Shown here one piece after another: positions 1-9,667 of a DNA stretch of 64,000 bases (its first letter is position 1; every line of letters starts with the position of its first letter). The translations under genes were made by a program, and so were the position numbers. This DNA is from Nostoc sp. FACHB-152 (GTDB lineage: Bacteria > Cyanobacteriota > Cyanobacteriia > Cyanobacteriales > Nostocaceae): assembly GCF_014697475.1 (NCBI RefSeq), contig NZ_JACJRV010000035.1, forward strand, positions 1-64,000, written 5' to 3'. The notes under the pieces were generated by a model. The model was not told the DNA's origin. It did no database searches and worked only from the letters and a program-made list of their open reading frames with translations.

Positions 1-228
1 AGAAGAGCTTATGGTTTAACTAACTTTGATAATTTTAGAAGAAGAATTCTACTCAATTGGTATTTCTGCTACTAATTTATCATATCTAGTCTGGGAGAGC
101 CTATTTTTATTCTTATTAACTGTACCCCATAACAGCAGGAAGTGCTGTATTACGAATATTACAGTAGAGATGCAACATTTACCGTCGCAAACTATAGCCG
201 CGTGCGAGTTATCGCAGGGAACAGGGTT
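1..228. other. Non-coding left edge of window
   Basis: AT-rich DNA with short open frames that have no ribosome binding site and no recognisable protein character. I see no gene here. It lies downstream of the minus-strand succinyl-CoA-ligase-like pair. Confidence 0.6.
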
Positions 229-251
229 AAAAGCCCTTTGAAGTAAGGGCT
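229..251 (-). terminator. Probable intrinsic terminator of the sucCD-like pair
   Basis: Read on the minus strand, AGCCCTT and AAGGGCT form a 7-bp stem with a 6-nt loop, followed by TTTT. It sits 52 nt past the stop codon of the alpha-subunit gene. The U tract is short, so termination may be partial. Confidence 0.5.
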
Positions 252-303
252 GTAGATTTATTGATGTCCTAATCTATGTGGATACTGCTATAAATCCTTC
301 TTG

Positions 304-1200
304 TCAAGCAACGGGAATGATATTTAACTCTTGTCTCACCAAATCAGGAATTAGCGAAGGACGTTCAGCTACGGGAACTTCTGCTTCTTTGAAAGCCGCT
401 AGTTTACTTTGGGCTGTGCCAAAATTGGGGTCGCGGCCAATAACTGTGGCTAAAGTTCCTGTTTGTCGCCAATTTTTGGCGGGTGGTACTTGTCTCCCGG
501 CGATGTAAGCAATTACAGGTTTATCAATTGCTTCACTAATATATCGCGCGGCGGCTTCTTCACTACCGCCACCAGGTTGACCAACTAAAACGATCGCTTC
601 TGTAGTTTCATCTTCGTCTAAAATTTGCAACCATTGCAAAAATGATGAACCAACGATCGCATCACTACCAATACTGACACTAATTGATTGCCCTAAACCA
701 GCCTTGGTTAATTCTCTGGCGACTTCATAGGTGAGGGTACTGCTACGGCTGACAATTCCTACTGGGCCGGGGGTATAAAATTCGCCCGGATGAGTGCCTA
801 AAAGAATTTTTCCAGGTACGATAATTCCGGGACTGTTCGGCCCGACAATCAGAGTTTCGCAGGCTTCGGCTTTACGAAGTAACTGCACCATATCCAAAGG
901 TGGCACACCAGCAGAGATAATAATAATCTGGCGGATATTAGAGGCGATCGCTTCTAAAGCTGCATCTAACACCTGATAAGGATGGACGCAAATAATTGTT
1001 GTGTCAATAGTGCCGAATTGGGCTACTACCTCTTCAACTAAGTCGAATACAGGCAAATCATATTGTTGCTGTCCACCACAGCCGGGATTAACAGCAGCAA
1101 CCAAATTTGTACCATAAGCTTTCATTTGGGCAATATGAGTTGCTGAGATAAATTCACTGAAGCCTTGAATAATTACTTTACTATCTGGCGTTAAGTTCAT
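304..1200 (-). CDS. Succinyl-CoA ligase alpha-like protein lacking the catalytic histidine
   Basis: The 298 residues match the SucD family throughout: an N-terminal CoA-binding Rossmann domain (KVIIQGFSE, NPGCGG, LPVFDLV), then GPNSPGIIVPG, then the ligase domain with VSRSSTLTYE and KPVIAYIAG. In active SucD enzymes a histidine in an MGHAGA motif carries the phosphoryl group, and a glutamate in an IGEIGG motif contacts it. Here the aligned stretches are WRQTGT and VGQPGG, so His and Glu are both replaced by Gln. The reverse complement around positions 445-470 confirms the residues. The gene lies 30 nt downstream of the beta-like gene and has no clear Shine-Dalgarno sequence, which suggests coupled translation. 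It may be a non-phosphorylating or regulatory CoA-binding paralogue. Family membership is firm; the activity is unknown. Confidence 0.9.
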   Translation of the reverse strand: MNLTPDSKVIIQGFSEFISATHIAQMKAYGTNLVAAVNPGCGGQQQYDLPVFDLVEEVVAQFGTIDTTIICVHPYQVLDAALEAIASNIRQIIIISAGVPPLDMVQLLRKAEACETLIVGPNSPGIIVPGKILLGTHPGEFYTPGPVGIVSRSSTLTYEVARELTKAGLGQSISVSIGSDAIVGSSFLQWLQILDEDETTEAIVLVGQPGGGSEEAAARYISEAIDKPVIAYIAGRQVPPAKNWRQTGTLATVIGRDPNFGTAQSKLAAFKEAEVPVAERPSLIPDLVRQELNIIPVA

Positions 1201-1230
1201 AAAAAATCTGAAGTATAAAGTATGAAATTT

Positions 1231-2463
1231 TTATCTTTTCGCTTTCGTTTTCCCTGGGGATTGATAAGTTGTTGACTTGGTAAAACGAACAGCTTGCGCC
1301 ACTGCTTCATCTAAATCTTCTACTAATACCAGTTCACCTTGTGCTTCTAATGTTATTAATAAATCTTTAGCAGCATTTAATTCCGAACCAGCTAGCCGGA
1401 TAACTAAGCGAGGAATATCAAACTCTGGGTAGTTGCGGCGGTTCTGAGTAGTTACATCATGATTGTGGTCTTGAATAAATTTGGCGATTACTTCCGCCGC
1501 CGCTTCTGGTTTAGGAATGCTACCCAGGAGGTTAATCAAAATAACTTGAATACTTTTGTCAGCTGTGAGGATATCTAAACCTTTAGCGAGGCGATCGCAA
1601 AATGTCGTTGGTGAGGTATCACTTATAAAACCATGTCGCAGATTCATACTCTGACCTGGGGTTCCGCCTGTACTAGCGACTAAATCAAATGTCGCCATCA
1701 CTGAACCAGTACCATTCCCCAAAATACCAATTTTGCCCTCTGTTTCTCCACTGTTCGAGTCTTTCAATCTGCCGTTGGTTTGATTATTGCTGTGACGCTT
1801 GTTGATTTTTGCTGCTATTTCGCTAATTTCTGGATGACGACCAATAGCCCGTTCGTTGATGCTGACTTTGCCATTCAGTGCCATAACTTCATCAGCAGCA
1901 TTAACAGCTAAAGGATTTATTTCTACTAAGTCTAAATCTTTTTCAATAAATAATTCGTACATCTTCTCGACAATATTGCTGACTGACTGCATCAGCGTGC
2001 CTTGCAGACCCATTTTTAAAGCTAGTCGCCGCGCATAAAAAGGAGAGAATTCTTGTTCAACAACTACATATTGCATTTTCTCTCCTGCCGATTCCCAGTC
2101 AATATCAGCTTCTTTGCACCCTAAAAGAACTGGGCGACAGACTGCCGTATCTAAAACTACAGCCAGGTAAAATTCTTGCTTGCTATCATATCTAGTTTCT
2201 GCCAATACAACTTCTGGTAACTCGCCCCAAATTGGCAAATTAAAGATAGTTTGTGCTGCGGCGATCGCATCGATGGTTGTTTCCACAATTCTCACTCCAC
2301 CTGCGTGTATTCTTTCGCCTGCATACACTTGAGATTTCAGCACAACTGGATAGCGAATTTTTAAACGTTTGAGATCTGTAGGGTGGTCTATTCTTTGAGA
2401 AGGTAATACAGGAATACCTATTTGCCGAAACCATTCTTTAACTTGATACTCTAATAAATCCAT
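1231..2463 (-). CDS. Succinyl-CoA ligase beta-like protein (divergent, ATP-grasp)
   Basis: This 410-residue protein follows the SucC layout. It has the opening MDLLEYQVKEWF, an ATP-grasp region (PVVLKSQVYAG, then AGGVRIV), the metal-site segment VEINPL, and a C-terminal CoA-ligase domain. Several usual signatures are altered. The beta-subunit metal aspartate in a DGK motif reads NGK (MALNGKVS), the glycine-rich LDVGGGA segment reads MNLRHGF, and NIFGGI reads NLLGSI. A low-complexity insert (residues about 222-240) separates the two halves. An AAGGTG ribosome binding site lies 7 nt upstream of the start. With the His-less alpha-like protein it forms a two-gene unit, probably a heteromer whose chemistry differs from succinyl-CoA synthetase. 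Confidence 0.88.
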   Translation of the reverse strand: MDLLEYQVKEWFRQIGIPVLPSQRIDHPTDLKRLKIRYPVVLKSQVYAGERIHAGGVRIVETTIDAIAAAQTIFNLPIWGELPEVVLAETRYDSKQEFYLAVVLDTAVCRPVLLGCKEADIDWESAGEKMQYVVVEQEFSPFYARRLALKMGLQGTLMQSVSNIVEKMYELFIEKDLDLVEINPLAVNAADEVMALNGKVSINERAIGRHPEISEIAAKINKRHSNNQTNGRLKDSNSGETEGKIGILGNGTGSVMATFDLVASTGGTPGQSMNLRHGFISDTSPTTFCDRLAKGLDILTADKSIQVILINLLGSIPKPEAAAEVIAKFIQDHNHDVTTQNRRNYPEFDIPRLVIRLAGSELNAAKDLLITLEAQGELVLVEDLDEAVAQAVRFTKSTTYQSPGKTKAKR

Positions 2464-2903
2464 TGTTATGCACCTTTTTTCCTATGATCACAAGTATTTT
2501 TATGGTGCTGTTTTTTATTTTTTACAGCAACATAATTGTTAAATCAAGCCTAGTTCATCTGTATAAATTAGTTTTTGATGTATTAATTCTAACGAATTCA
2601 GCCAATAAGCAAAGGAATTTTTAGTATTAACCTATTTAGCTATAACTATATAATGTAATGAATATTCTCAGTGGAATTGCCAGCATATAACAAAACTAGC
2701 CGGGATGTCAAAAAACTTTGGTATAGTATTTTTTCTCTCATTTGGAATAATTTTGTAACTGATATAACAGTCATACTTCATTGGTAAACTTCCTTAGACA
2801 ATCATGCGATCGCTAACCTTTATTTTTGATTGTAGAGGTTGCTCATTTATATTCTGAGAGTTATATAGCAATCCTATTTGATTTACAAATTACTCGTGGG
2901 GGC

Positions 2904-2934
2904 AGGCAATAGGCAATAGGCAATAGGCAATAGG
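2904..2934. repeat. Heptamer tandem repeat AGGCAAT x4
   Basis: Four perfect copies of AGGCAAT followed by AGG. This is the STRR type of 7-bp repeat seen between genes of heterocystous cyanobacteria. A shorter run of the same unit occurs at 41035-41055. Confidence 0.9.
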
Positions 2935-3015
2935 TTTTGGATTTTATTTAGGCTTGCTATATCAAAATTATATTGAATTGTTTCTTCTTGCTGTGCTGTG
3001 CTTTGCTCCTTTTTC

Positions 3016-3058
3016 CACAAATATGTTCAGTAATCAACCCGAAGTCATATAGTTATTA
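3016..3058. repeat. Dispersed repeat, copy 1 (second copy at 46747-46792)
   Basis: The segment containing TATGTTCAGTAATCAA followed by CCGAA and AGTTATTA recurs with few changes at 46747-46792, where it runs into the stop codon of the potC-like gene. It does not encode a protein and looks like a fragment of a dispersed genomic repeat. Confidence 0.65.
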
Positions 3059-3377
3059 AGTACTTATTCTTTAATCAACATAAATTAAATGTTAATTTTG
3101 ATTAAAACCTTTATTATTCCCATTATTTAATTTGTAATTTATTATTTGTCGTTTGACTAGTGAATTCGCGCACATAAAACTGACTAAATTTAAAAATACG
3201 AATAATTACTGATATGGTAATTGTGCTGAATAACCTAAATCTGTGTTAGAAAGTTGGTCTATTTTATTTTTGGTTATGGTTGGTTAAATTGTGCATCTGC
3301 ATTCAACAAACTTAAGCGATTCATCTATTTCCTCCAAAGTTAAAAAAACAATTATAGATAACCAGCAGGAACGCTCT

Positions 3378-5150
3378 ATGAAAGTAGCAGTCCAGCAAGA
3401 AGATTTACAGCTTTTAGCCAGGACTTTGCAAGAACAAGTTCTAGCACAAGTCGCTTCTGGTCAAGTCTTCCAGATTAGGTGTGCTGTCAACCAAGACGAG
3501 TTGATGATTCTGATTCAACATCCAGTTAATGTTACGGTTGACAACGAACAAATATTTGCAGTAATTGAGGATGCACTCCAGTCGCTAACAACTTACAGAG
3601 AGCAAAGAGTGCAATGTTTTCTGAGAATAATTAGCGAAAAACTGCCCTATGCCAAACGTGACATCACAATCAAGCAAAAGCGGCAAGAAGTCCCACAGCC
3701 AAAGGAATTAGAAAACACACCAGAAATACCCGATGCTTCACTATTCTGGCCCGGTACAAATACAGAGTCTTCATTTGTGGATGAACATCCAATTGAGCAA
3801 GAAGCCGACGAAGAAATATTTGATCCCTTAGCAGACGCGCCAGATCTAACTACTACCAAACACAAACGTCTAGTCATACCAAAGCTTTTGCTGGGTGTAG
3901 GTTTGCTAGGAATTATTTTATTAGGGGCTGGTGGTTATTTACTAACTCGGCCTTGTATTTTGTCTGCGTGTCAAGAGATCGAAACAGCAGAGACACTTAA
4001 AACAGCATCTCGGCACATGATTGCTCGTGCCAAGTCAGAAAATGAATTATTAGCAGTAAAACAACAGTTAGAGACAGCTAGCAACGCGCTGACAATTATT
4101 CCCCAATGGTCGCCCCGTTATCAGCAAGCCGAGGAACTCAAAACTAACTTATCTGGAAATTCACAGAAGATTAGTCAAGTGCTGACAGCTTTGCAGGCGG
4201 GAGCTAAGGCCGAGCAAGAAACACAAACTACTACAAATAGTTTAGGAGAATTGCAAGCCAGACAGCACCTGTGGCGACAAGCGATCGCACCTTTAGAAGC
4301 TATCAATCCTAAAAGTGAACTTTATGGGTTTATTCAGCCAAAATTAACCAAATATCGGGTAAATTTGCAAACTATCAATCAGCAGTTACTCGCTCAAGAA
4401 AAATGGTTGAAAAAAATTACCGCCGCCAAAAATGTCGCTAGCATAGCTACCCAGCGACAAAACGCTGCTAAATCATTGCGTGATTGGCAAAAGGCACAAT
4501 CGACTTGGCAAATTGCTGTTAATGCCTTAATCATTATTCCTGCCAGTAGCCCAGCATACCCAGAAGCACAAAAGCTATTAACAGAATATAAACCACAATT
4601 AGCCAGAACACGCGATCGCGCCACCTCAGAACAATTAGCAGCAAAAAGCTATCAGCAAGCATTTAACATTGCTAAACAAGCCAAAGCCTACGAAAAATCT
4701 AATCAATGGCAAGCGGCAGCAGCATACTGGGAACAGGCTTTGCAAACAGCGAAAAATGTCTCTCAAAATACTTTGTACTACACTCAAGCCCAAAGTTTGA
4801 TTGCCCCCTACTCGGCTAATCTCAAACAAGCACAAGAAAAAGTACAACTTACCAATGCTTCACAACAAACCCGCCTGGACTTAACCAAAACTTGTGCTGG
4901 TCAGATTCGGATTTGTACTTTCACCATCAACAATACAGGCATTATTGTTACCACTACCCCTGAGTACGAACAAACCATCCAAACTAACTTGGCACAAGCG
5001 AACCCAGAAAATCCCGACCCAGCTGTTGGGGTCACTAATCATTGGCAAGTCTTACAAGAAGCCCTCACCGTCATTAGTGAGAATGCTAATTTACCTCTAG
5101 TTATTTACGACTCCCAAGGCCAAGAAGTTTATATACGCACACCAGGCTAG
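3378..5150 (+). CDS. Unknown membrane-anchored protein with long helical periplasmic part
   Basis: I do not recognise this protein. The start at 3378 is chosen because CAGGAA lies about 7 nt upstream; an in-frame GTG at 3291 has no such site. From 3378 the product has 590 residues. It has an acidic, soluble N-terminal domain (about 1-165), one membrane segment (LLLGVGLLGIILLGAGGYLL, about 170-190), then about 300 residues rich in Ala, Gln and Lys. This last part looks helical, with repeated W-Q-A and A-x-x-L-x-x-Y patterns that recall TPR-like packing. A compact C-terminal domain of about 95 residues contains CAGQIRICTFTI and ends VYIRTPG. The N-terminus is probably cytoplasmic. It ends 118 nt before the hemB start, but the operator between them suggests separate control. 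Confidence 0.85.
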   Translation: MKVAVQQEDLQLLARTLQEQVLAQVASGQVFQIRCAVNQDELMILIQHPVNVTVDNEQIFAVIEDALQSLTTYREQRVQCFLRIISEKLPYAKRDITIKQKRQEVPQPKELENTPEIPDASLFWPGTNTESSFVDEHPIEQEADEEIFDPLADAPDLTTTKHKRLVIPKLLLGVGLLGIILLGAGGYLLTRPCILSACQEIETAETLKTASRHMIARAKSENELLAVKQQLETASNALTIIPQWSPRYQQAEELKTNLSGNSQKISQVLTALQAGAKAEQETQTTTNSLGELQARQHLWRQAIAPLEAINPKSELYGFIQPKLTKYRVNLQTINQQLLAQEKWLKKITAAKNVASIATQRQNAAKSLRDWQKAQSTWQIAVNALIIIPASSPAYPEAQKLLTEYKPQLARTRDRATSEQLAAKSYQQAFNIAKQAKAYEKSNQWQAAAAYWEQALQTAKNVSQNTLYYTQAQSLIAPYSANLKQAQEKVQLTNASQQTRLDLTKTCAGQIRICTFTINNTGIIVTTTPEYEQTIQTNLAQANPENPDPAVGVTNHWQVLQEALTVISENANLPLVIYDSQGQEVYIRTPG

Positions 5151-5208
5151 TGGGAGGAGCGAAGGTTTTAGCTGAGGGGAGGTTAAAAAACTGCTAATAA
5201 AAGGTTTA

Positions 5209-5258
5209 CTAAAATGATAATCATTATTATAGTTTTATAATAATGATTATCATTTTAG
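5209..5258 (+). promoter_or_regulatory. Double Zur/Fur-type operator inside a 50-bp palindrome
   Basis: Two 23-bp arms (5209-5231 and 5236-5258) are perfect reverse complements separated by 4 nt. Each contains a 15-bp 7-1-7 inverted repeat: TGATAAT-C-ATTATTA at 5215-5229 and TAATAAT-G-ATTATCA at 5238-5252, centred 23 bp apart. Each differs by one base from TGATAAT-N-ATTATCA, which I recall as the cyanobacterial Zur box; it also resembles the Fur box. The right arm ends 9 nt before the hemB ATG, so a bound repressor would block initiation. Zur is preferred over Fur because of the genes downstream. Confidence 0.8.
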
Positions 5259-6269
<1,011 letters not shown>

Positions 6270-6283
6270 AGTATGAAATTTTA

Positions 6284-6329
6284 TTGATTGACCTTTTGAC
6301 CAATAACTATTGACCCTTGACCAATGACT
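6284..6329. repeat. TTGACCAAT-type repeat supplying the next start codon
   Basis: Degenerate heptamer-type repeats (TTGACC, TTGACCAAT, TTGACCAATGAC) fill the gap after hemB. The ATG of the next gene (6324) is part of the last unit. No Shine-Dalgarno sequence is present in this stretch. Confidence 0.7.
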
Positions 6330-7553
6330 AAAAACATTGATTTGGCTATTGTTGGTGCAGGGCCTCATGCTCTGACTTTAACTACCCATCTGTTGCAGAA
6401 ACGGCAGTCTATCAGGGGAAAGTTTTGGGTATTTGACCCCAGTGGTATGTGGATGAGTCGCTGGAAGCAGCAATTTGCAGCGTTGGAAATTCCTCATTTA
6501 CGTTCCCCCGCCGTGCATCATCCTGATCCCAATGCATTTGCTTTACGGAAGTTTGCTGAATCTCGTCCCCATGAGTTATTTGCCCCTTATGATTTACCAG
6601 GAACGCAACTATTTGAAGATTTCTGTCAAAATGTGATTCAAGCTTGGCAGTTACCACAAGTTATCCCTTCGGCCGTAAAGAGTATTGAACCCTTACCTCA
6701 TCCTGTGCGTTCTCAATTTCGCCTCTGTTTGCAAGACGGACAAGAAGTTACTGCACGGCGGGTAGTGCTGGCAACTGGTAGCGCGCAACGTCAAATACCT
6801 GATTGGGTGAACGAAATTCAGACAACGTACCCAGAAGATAGACTTTGCCACTCTCAAACAATTGATTTACGAAAATTACAGTTGGCGGGTAAGCGAGTAT
6901 TAATTGTTGGCGGTGGGTTGACGAGTGGACATTTGGCTGTGGGTGCAATTTCTCGCAGCGCAAAGGTGCATTTGCTAATTCGGCGACGGTTAGCAGAAAA
7001 ATTATTCGATGCGGAACCGGGTTGGCTGGGGCCAAAGTATTTAAAGGAATTTTTTGCTCAATCAGATTGGCTACAACGCTTGACGATGATTCAGCAAGCG
7101 AGAAATGGTGGCTCGATGACCCCGGCGATCGCTACTCAACTAAGGCGACAAGTACGCAATGGTAACATCAGAATTGACGAAAACTGCCAAATCATCAAAG
7201 CCCAATGGTTGGGTGAAAATTGGCGCGTTCAATGTAGTGATGGTAGCCAGCATGAGTGTGATTATATTTGGCTTTCGACTGGTACAAAATTTGATGTCAC
7301 TACAGAACCTTTGTTAAAAAACATTCTAGAGGCTTACCCCATTCCCATCGTTAAAGGTTTGCCAGTTTTAGATACTTGTTTGCGTTGGCCTGGTTGTGAA
7401 TTGTTCATTATGGGTGGTCTAGCCGCGCTGCAAGTAGGGCCGACAGCCAGAAATTTATCAGGTGCAAGGATGGCTTGTGAAAAAATTGTTCCCGCCATTG
7501 TCAAACCGAGTGTAGCCTTTTCCCCCAGCGTTATTGGAGTTAAAGCAAGCTAA
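6324..7553 (+). CDS. FAD/NAD(P)-binding oxidoreductase of the lysine-hydroxylase-like type
   Basis: A two-dinucleotide-binding flavoprotein of 409 residues. The FAD Rossmann motif is at the N-terminus (LAIVGAGPHALTL, residues 8-20), followed by WMSRWKQQFAALEIPHLRSP, which resembles the substrate/FAD region of SidA/IucD-type N-monooxygenases. An LATGSAQRQIP motif (about 150) and a second Rossmann fold (VLIVGGGLTSGHLA, about 193) come next, with a C-terminal ATG-like WLSTGTKFD. It is the second gene of the hemB-COG0523-folE set (54 nt after hemB, 75 nt before the next), so a role in zinc limitation is inferred, perhaps making or altering a metal-binding metabolite. The substrate is unknown. Its start codon lies in a heptamer repeat. 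Confidence 0.87.
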   Translation: MTKNIDLAIVGAGPHALTLTTHLLQKRQSIRGKFWVFDPSGMWMSRWKQQFAALEIPHLRSPAVHHPDPNAFALRKFAESRPHELFAPYDLPGTQLFEDFCQNVIQAWQLPQVIPSAVKSIEPLPHPVRSQFRLCLQDGQEVTARRVVLATGSAQRQIPDWVNEIQTTYPEDRLCHSQTIDLRKLQLAGKRVLIVGGGLTSGHLAVGAISRSAKVHLLIRRRLAEKLFDAEPGWLGPKYLKEFFAQSDWLQRLTMIQQARNGGSMTPAIATQLRRQVRNGNIRIDENCQIIKAQWLGENWRVQCSDGSQHECDYIWLSTGTKFDVTTEPLLKNILEAYPIPIVKGLPVLDTCLRWPGCELFIMGGLAALQVGPTARNLSGARMACEKIVPAIVKPSVAFSPSVIGVKAS

Positions 7554-7628
7554 TACTAATTCTCCAAAAATCAGTAACACAGTCTAGAAAAGCTAATAAT
7601 AACTTGGAAATTCCTAGAAGGCTCAATC

Positions 7629-8666
7629 ATGACTCAATTAACAACACAAACTGCAAATTTAAGTATTGATATTCCTAAACAAGGAATGCCTGTGACTATT
7701 ATCACGGGATTTTTAGGCAGTGGTAAAACTACACTACTTAATCAAATTCTGAAAAACAAACAAGATTTAAAAGTTGCTGTTCTTGTGAATGAGTTTGGTG
7801 ATATTAACATAGATAGCCAATTACTCATTTCTGTAGATCAAGATATGGTCGAACTGAGCAATGGCTGTATATGCTGTACCATTAATGATAGTTTAGTGGA
7901 TTCAGTTTATCGAGTTCTAGAACGAGAAGAGCGCATTGATTATTTAGTTATTGAAACGACCGGAGTAGCTGATCCATTACCAATTATTTTAACGTTTTTG
8001 GGTACAGAATTAAGAGATTTAACAAATCTCGACTCGATTTTAACTGTAGTCGATGCAGAGACATTTAATGCAGAACATTTCAAGAGTGAAGCTGCCTTAA
8101 AGCAGATTACTTATGGTGATATTATTCTGTTAAATAAAACAGACTTGGTACCTCCAGAAAAAATTTCAGAATTAGAAAAATTTATCCATGATGTGAAACA
8201 TGGTGCGAGAATTTTACATACTCAATATGGAGAGGTAGCATTACCATTAATTTTAAACGTGGGTTTAACTCCAGCAGATGAGTATACTCCTCATGATCAT
8301 GATCATGAGCATGAACATCATCATGATCATGAGCATCATCATGAGCATGACCATCATCATGAACATCACTCACACCATTTAGAAAATGATGGATTTGTCT
8401 CCATTTCTTTCCAAAGTGATCGACCCTTTGATGTTTATAAATTTGAGAACTTTCTAACTGAAGAAATGTCAGAAGATGTATTTCGTGCTAAGGGAATTTT
8501 ATGGTTTAGCGATAGTGAATCTCGTCATATTTTTCAGTTGAGTGGACCCAGGTATAACTTATACGCTGATGAATGGCGGACTCAACCTAAAAATCAGTTA
8601 GTATTTATTGGCAGGAAATTGAATCATAATCAAATTTACGCGCAGTTAAACGAATGTTTGGGATGA
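7629..8666 (+). CDS. COG0523 (CobW/ZNG-type) GTPase, probable zinc metallochaperone
   Basis: A G3E-family GTPase of 345 residues. Walker A is GFLGSGKTT (27-35), the metal-binding CxCC motif is NGCICCTI (C80, C82, C83), and the guanine-specificity motif is NKTD (169-172). A stretch dominated by His, Asp and Glu (222-250) leads into the C-terminal CobW_C domain (FVSISFQSDRPFDVYKFENFL). COG0523 proteins in Zur regulons deliver zinc to client enzymes under shortage, and a His-rich tract is typical of these. An AGAAGG site lies just upstream of the ATG. Neighbours hemB and folE encode metal enzymes; FolE, with three classical zinc ligands, is an attractive client. Confidence 0.94.
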   Translation: MTQLTTQTANLSIDIPKQGMPVTIITGFLGSGKTTLLNQILKNKQDLKVAVLVNEFGDINIDSQLLISVDQDMVELSNGCICCTINDSLVDSVYRVLEREERIDYLVIETTGVADPLPIILTFLGTELRDLTNLDSILTVVDAETFNAEHFKSEAALKQITYGDIILLNKTDLVPPEKISELEKFIHDVKHGARILHTQYGEVALPLILNVGLTPADEYTPHDHDHEHEHHHDHEHHHEHDHHHEHHSHHLENDGFVSISFQSDRPFDVYKFENFLTEEMSEDVFRAKGILWFSDSESRHIFQLSGPRYNLYADEWRTQPKNQLVFIGRKLNHNQIYAQLNECLG

Positions 8667-8690
8667 TTAATTAATGTTAAGATATCTATA

Positions 8691-8730
8691 TTAGTTAATA
8701 GTTATTTCTGGTTACTAGACTATTAACTAA
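8691..8730. promoter_or_regulatory. Inverted repeat between the COG0523 gene and folE
   Basis: TTAGTTAATAGT (8691-8702) and ACTATTAACTAA (8719-8730) are perfect reverse complements with a 16-nt loop, followed by TTTC. It could be a weak terminator or an RNA processing or stability element that sets folE expression apart from the upstream genes. Confidence 0.5.
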
Positions 8731-8761
8731 TTTCAGAATTTATCTCAATTAAACAACGAAA

Positions 8762-9412
8762 ATGACTCTATCGATTCATCCCGATATGAATTCTGCTGCT
8801 CAAGTAGTTTCATCTTTATCTACGCAGCAGTTACCAACTGTCACAGAAGCGGAAATGATGCAAGCTGTGCGTACATTGCTAATTGGATTAGGAGAAAATC
8901 CTGACCGGGAAGGGTTAATAGATACTCCTAAGCGAGTTGTTAAAGCCTTAAAATTTCTCACCAAAGGGTATCATGAATCTTTAGATGAACTACTTAATGG
9001 TGCAGTTTTTACGGAAGATGCCAATGAAATGGTATTAATTCGGGATATCGATATTTTCAGTTCTTGCGAACATCATATTTTACCGATTCTCGGTCGCGCT
9101 CATGTTGCTTATATCCCTAATGGTAAGGTGATAGGCTTATCGAAAATAGCCCGTATTTGTGAAATGTATGCTCGACGTTTACAAGTGCAAGAGCGTCTTA
9201 CCCTACAAATTGCTGATGCATTGCAAGGTTTACTCAAACCTCAAGGGGTTGCAGTTGTAATAGAAGCATCTCATATGTGTATGGTGATGCGGGGTGTGCA
9301 GAAACCTGGTTCTTGGACTGTTACTAGTGCTATGCGCGGTGTATTTGCTGAAGATGCACGGACTCGTGAGGAGTTTATGAATTTGGTGCGACACAATGCT
9401 AATTTTCACTAA
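8762..9412 (+). CDS. folE: GTP cyclohydrolase I (type IA)
   Basis: FolE converts GTP to 7,8-dihydroneopterin triphosphate, the first step of folate and pterin synthesis. The 216 residues match the family, including [37 protein letters not shown] and SAMRGVF. The zinc ligands of E. coli FolE (Cys110, His113, Cys181) correspond to C102, H105 (SCEHH) and C173 (SHMCMVMRG), so this is a zinc enzyme. It is not the metal-flexible FolE2 form often induced by zinc shortage. It is the last gene of the putative Zur operon, 95 nt after the COG0523 GTPase, which could supply its zinc. The first 25 residues are poorly conserved, so the exact start is less certain. Confidence 0.95.
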   Translation: MTLSIHPDMNSAAQVVSSLSTQQLPTVTEAEMMQAVRTLLIGLGENPDREGLIDTPKRVVKALKFLTKGYHESLDELLNGAVFTEDANEMVLIRDIDIFSSCEHHILPILGRAHVAYIPNGKVIGLSKIARICEMYARRLQVQERLTLQIADALQGLLKPQGVAVVIEASHMCMVMRGVQKPGSWTVTSAMRGVFAEDARTREEFMNLVRHNANFH

Positions 9413-9420
9413 CTGCCGCT

Positions 9421-9516
9421 TTAATCAGTAAATTGATGGTAAACAATAGCACCTTGCCCAATGCCTGGGCTTGCAGTCGTAACTGTGCCGCAGTGTAGTT
9501 CTACTAAGTGACGATG
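9421..9516 (-). pseudogene. Relic of a sensor histidine kinase C-terminus
   Basis: The minus strand encodes RHLVELHCGTVTTASPGIGQ followed by GAI and a stop. This is the end of an HATPase domain as found in cyanobacterial hybrid kinases (typically RHLVELHGGTV, then SPGEGQGA). No start codon, G box or upstream domain remains; only about 31 codons survive. It is a degraded gene fragment left behind folE. Confidence 0.72.
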
Positions 9517-9667
9517 CCCTTTTTGCGTTATTAATAATCAAAGGGCTAAAGGCTGAGAGAGGAGACAAAAGAGATTAGGAAGAATTTAGTAAGTAAATAA
9601 CTAACTTTCTCCTATGCCTCACTCTGCGCCTTGGCTCCTTTGCTCCTCTGCATCTATCAATGTAAGA

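Larger units (their letters stand above)
2464..3377. other. Long AT-rich intergenic region
   Basis: About 0.9 kb between divergent genes with no convincing gene. It contains a heptamer array at 2904-2934 and a dispersed repeat at 3016-3058, both listed separately. An open frame runs back from the next gene to a GTG at 3291, but that start lacks a ribosome binding site. Confidence 0.6.

Noticed and set aside
26-241. 71-codon open frame at the left edge
   Set aside because: No ribosome binding site, no domain and low-complexity hydrophobic content; it looks like chance in AT-rich DNA.
5211-5258. Transcription terminator of the gene at 3378-5150
   Set aside because: The palindrome could form a hairpin, but it is AT-rich with two clear regulator boxes and lies 9 nt before hemB, so an operator is the better reading.
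8182-8373. His/Asp-rich minus-strand open frame opposite the COG0523 gene
   Set aside because: It is the antisense image of the His-rich tract codons (CAT/ATG) of the real gene.
9614-9667. Earlier start of the XPB-like helicase
   Set aside because: The 18 added codons come from a repeat-like CTCTGCGCCTTGGCTCC segment, and the conserved protein begins at 9668.
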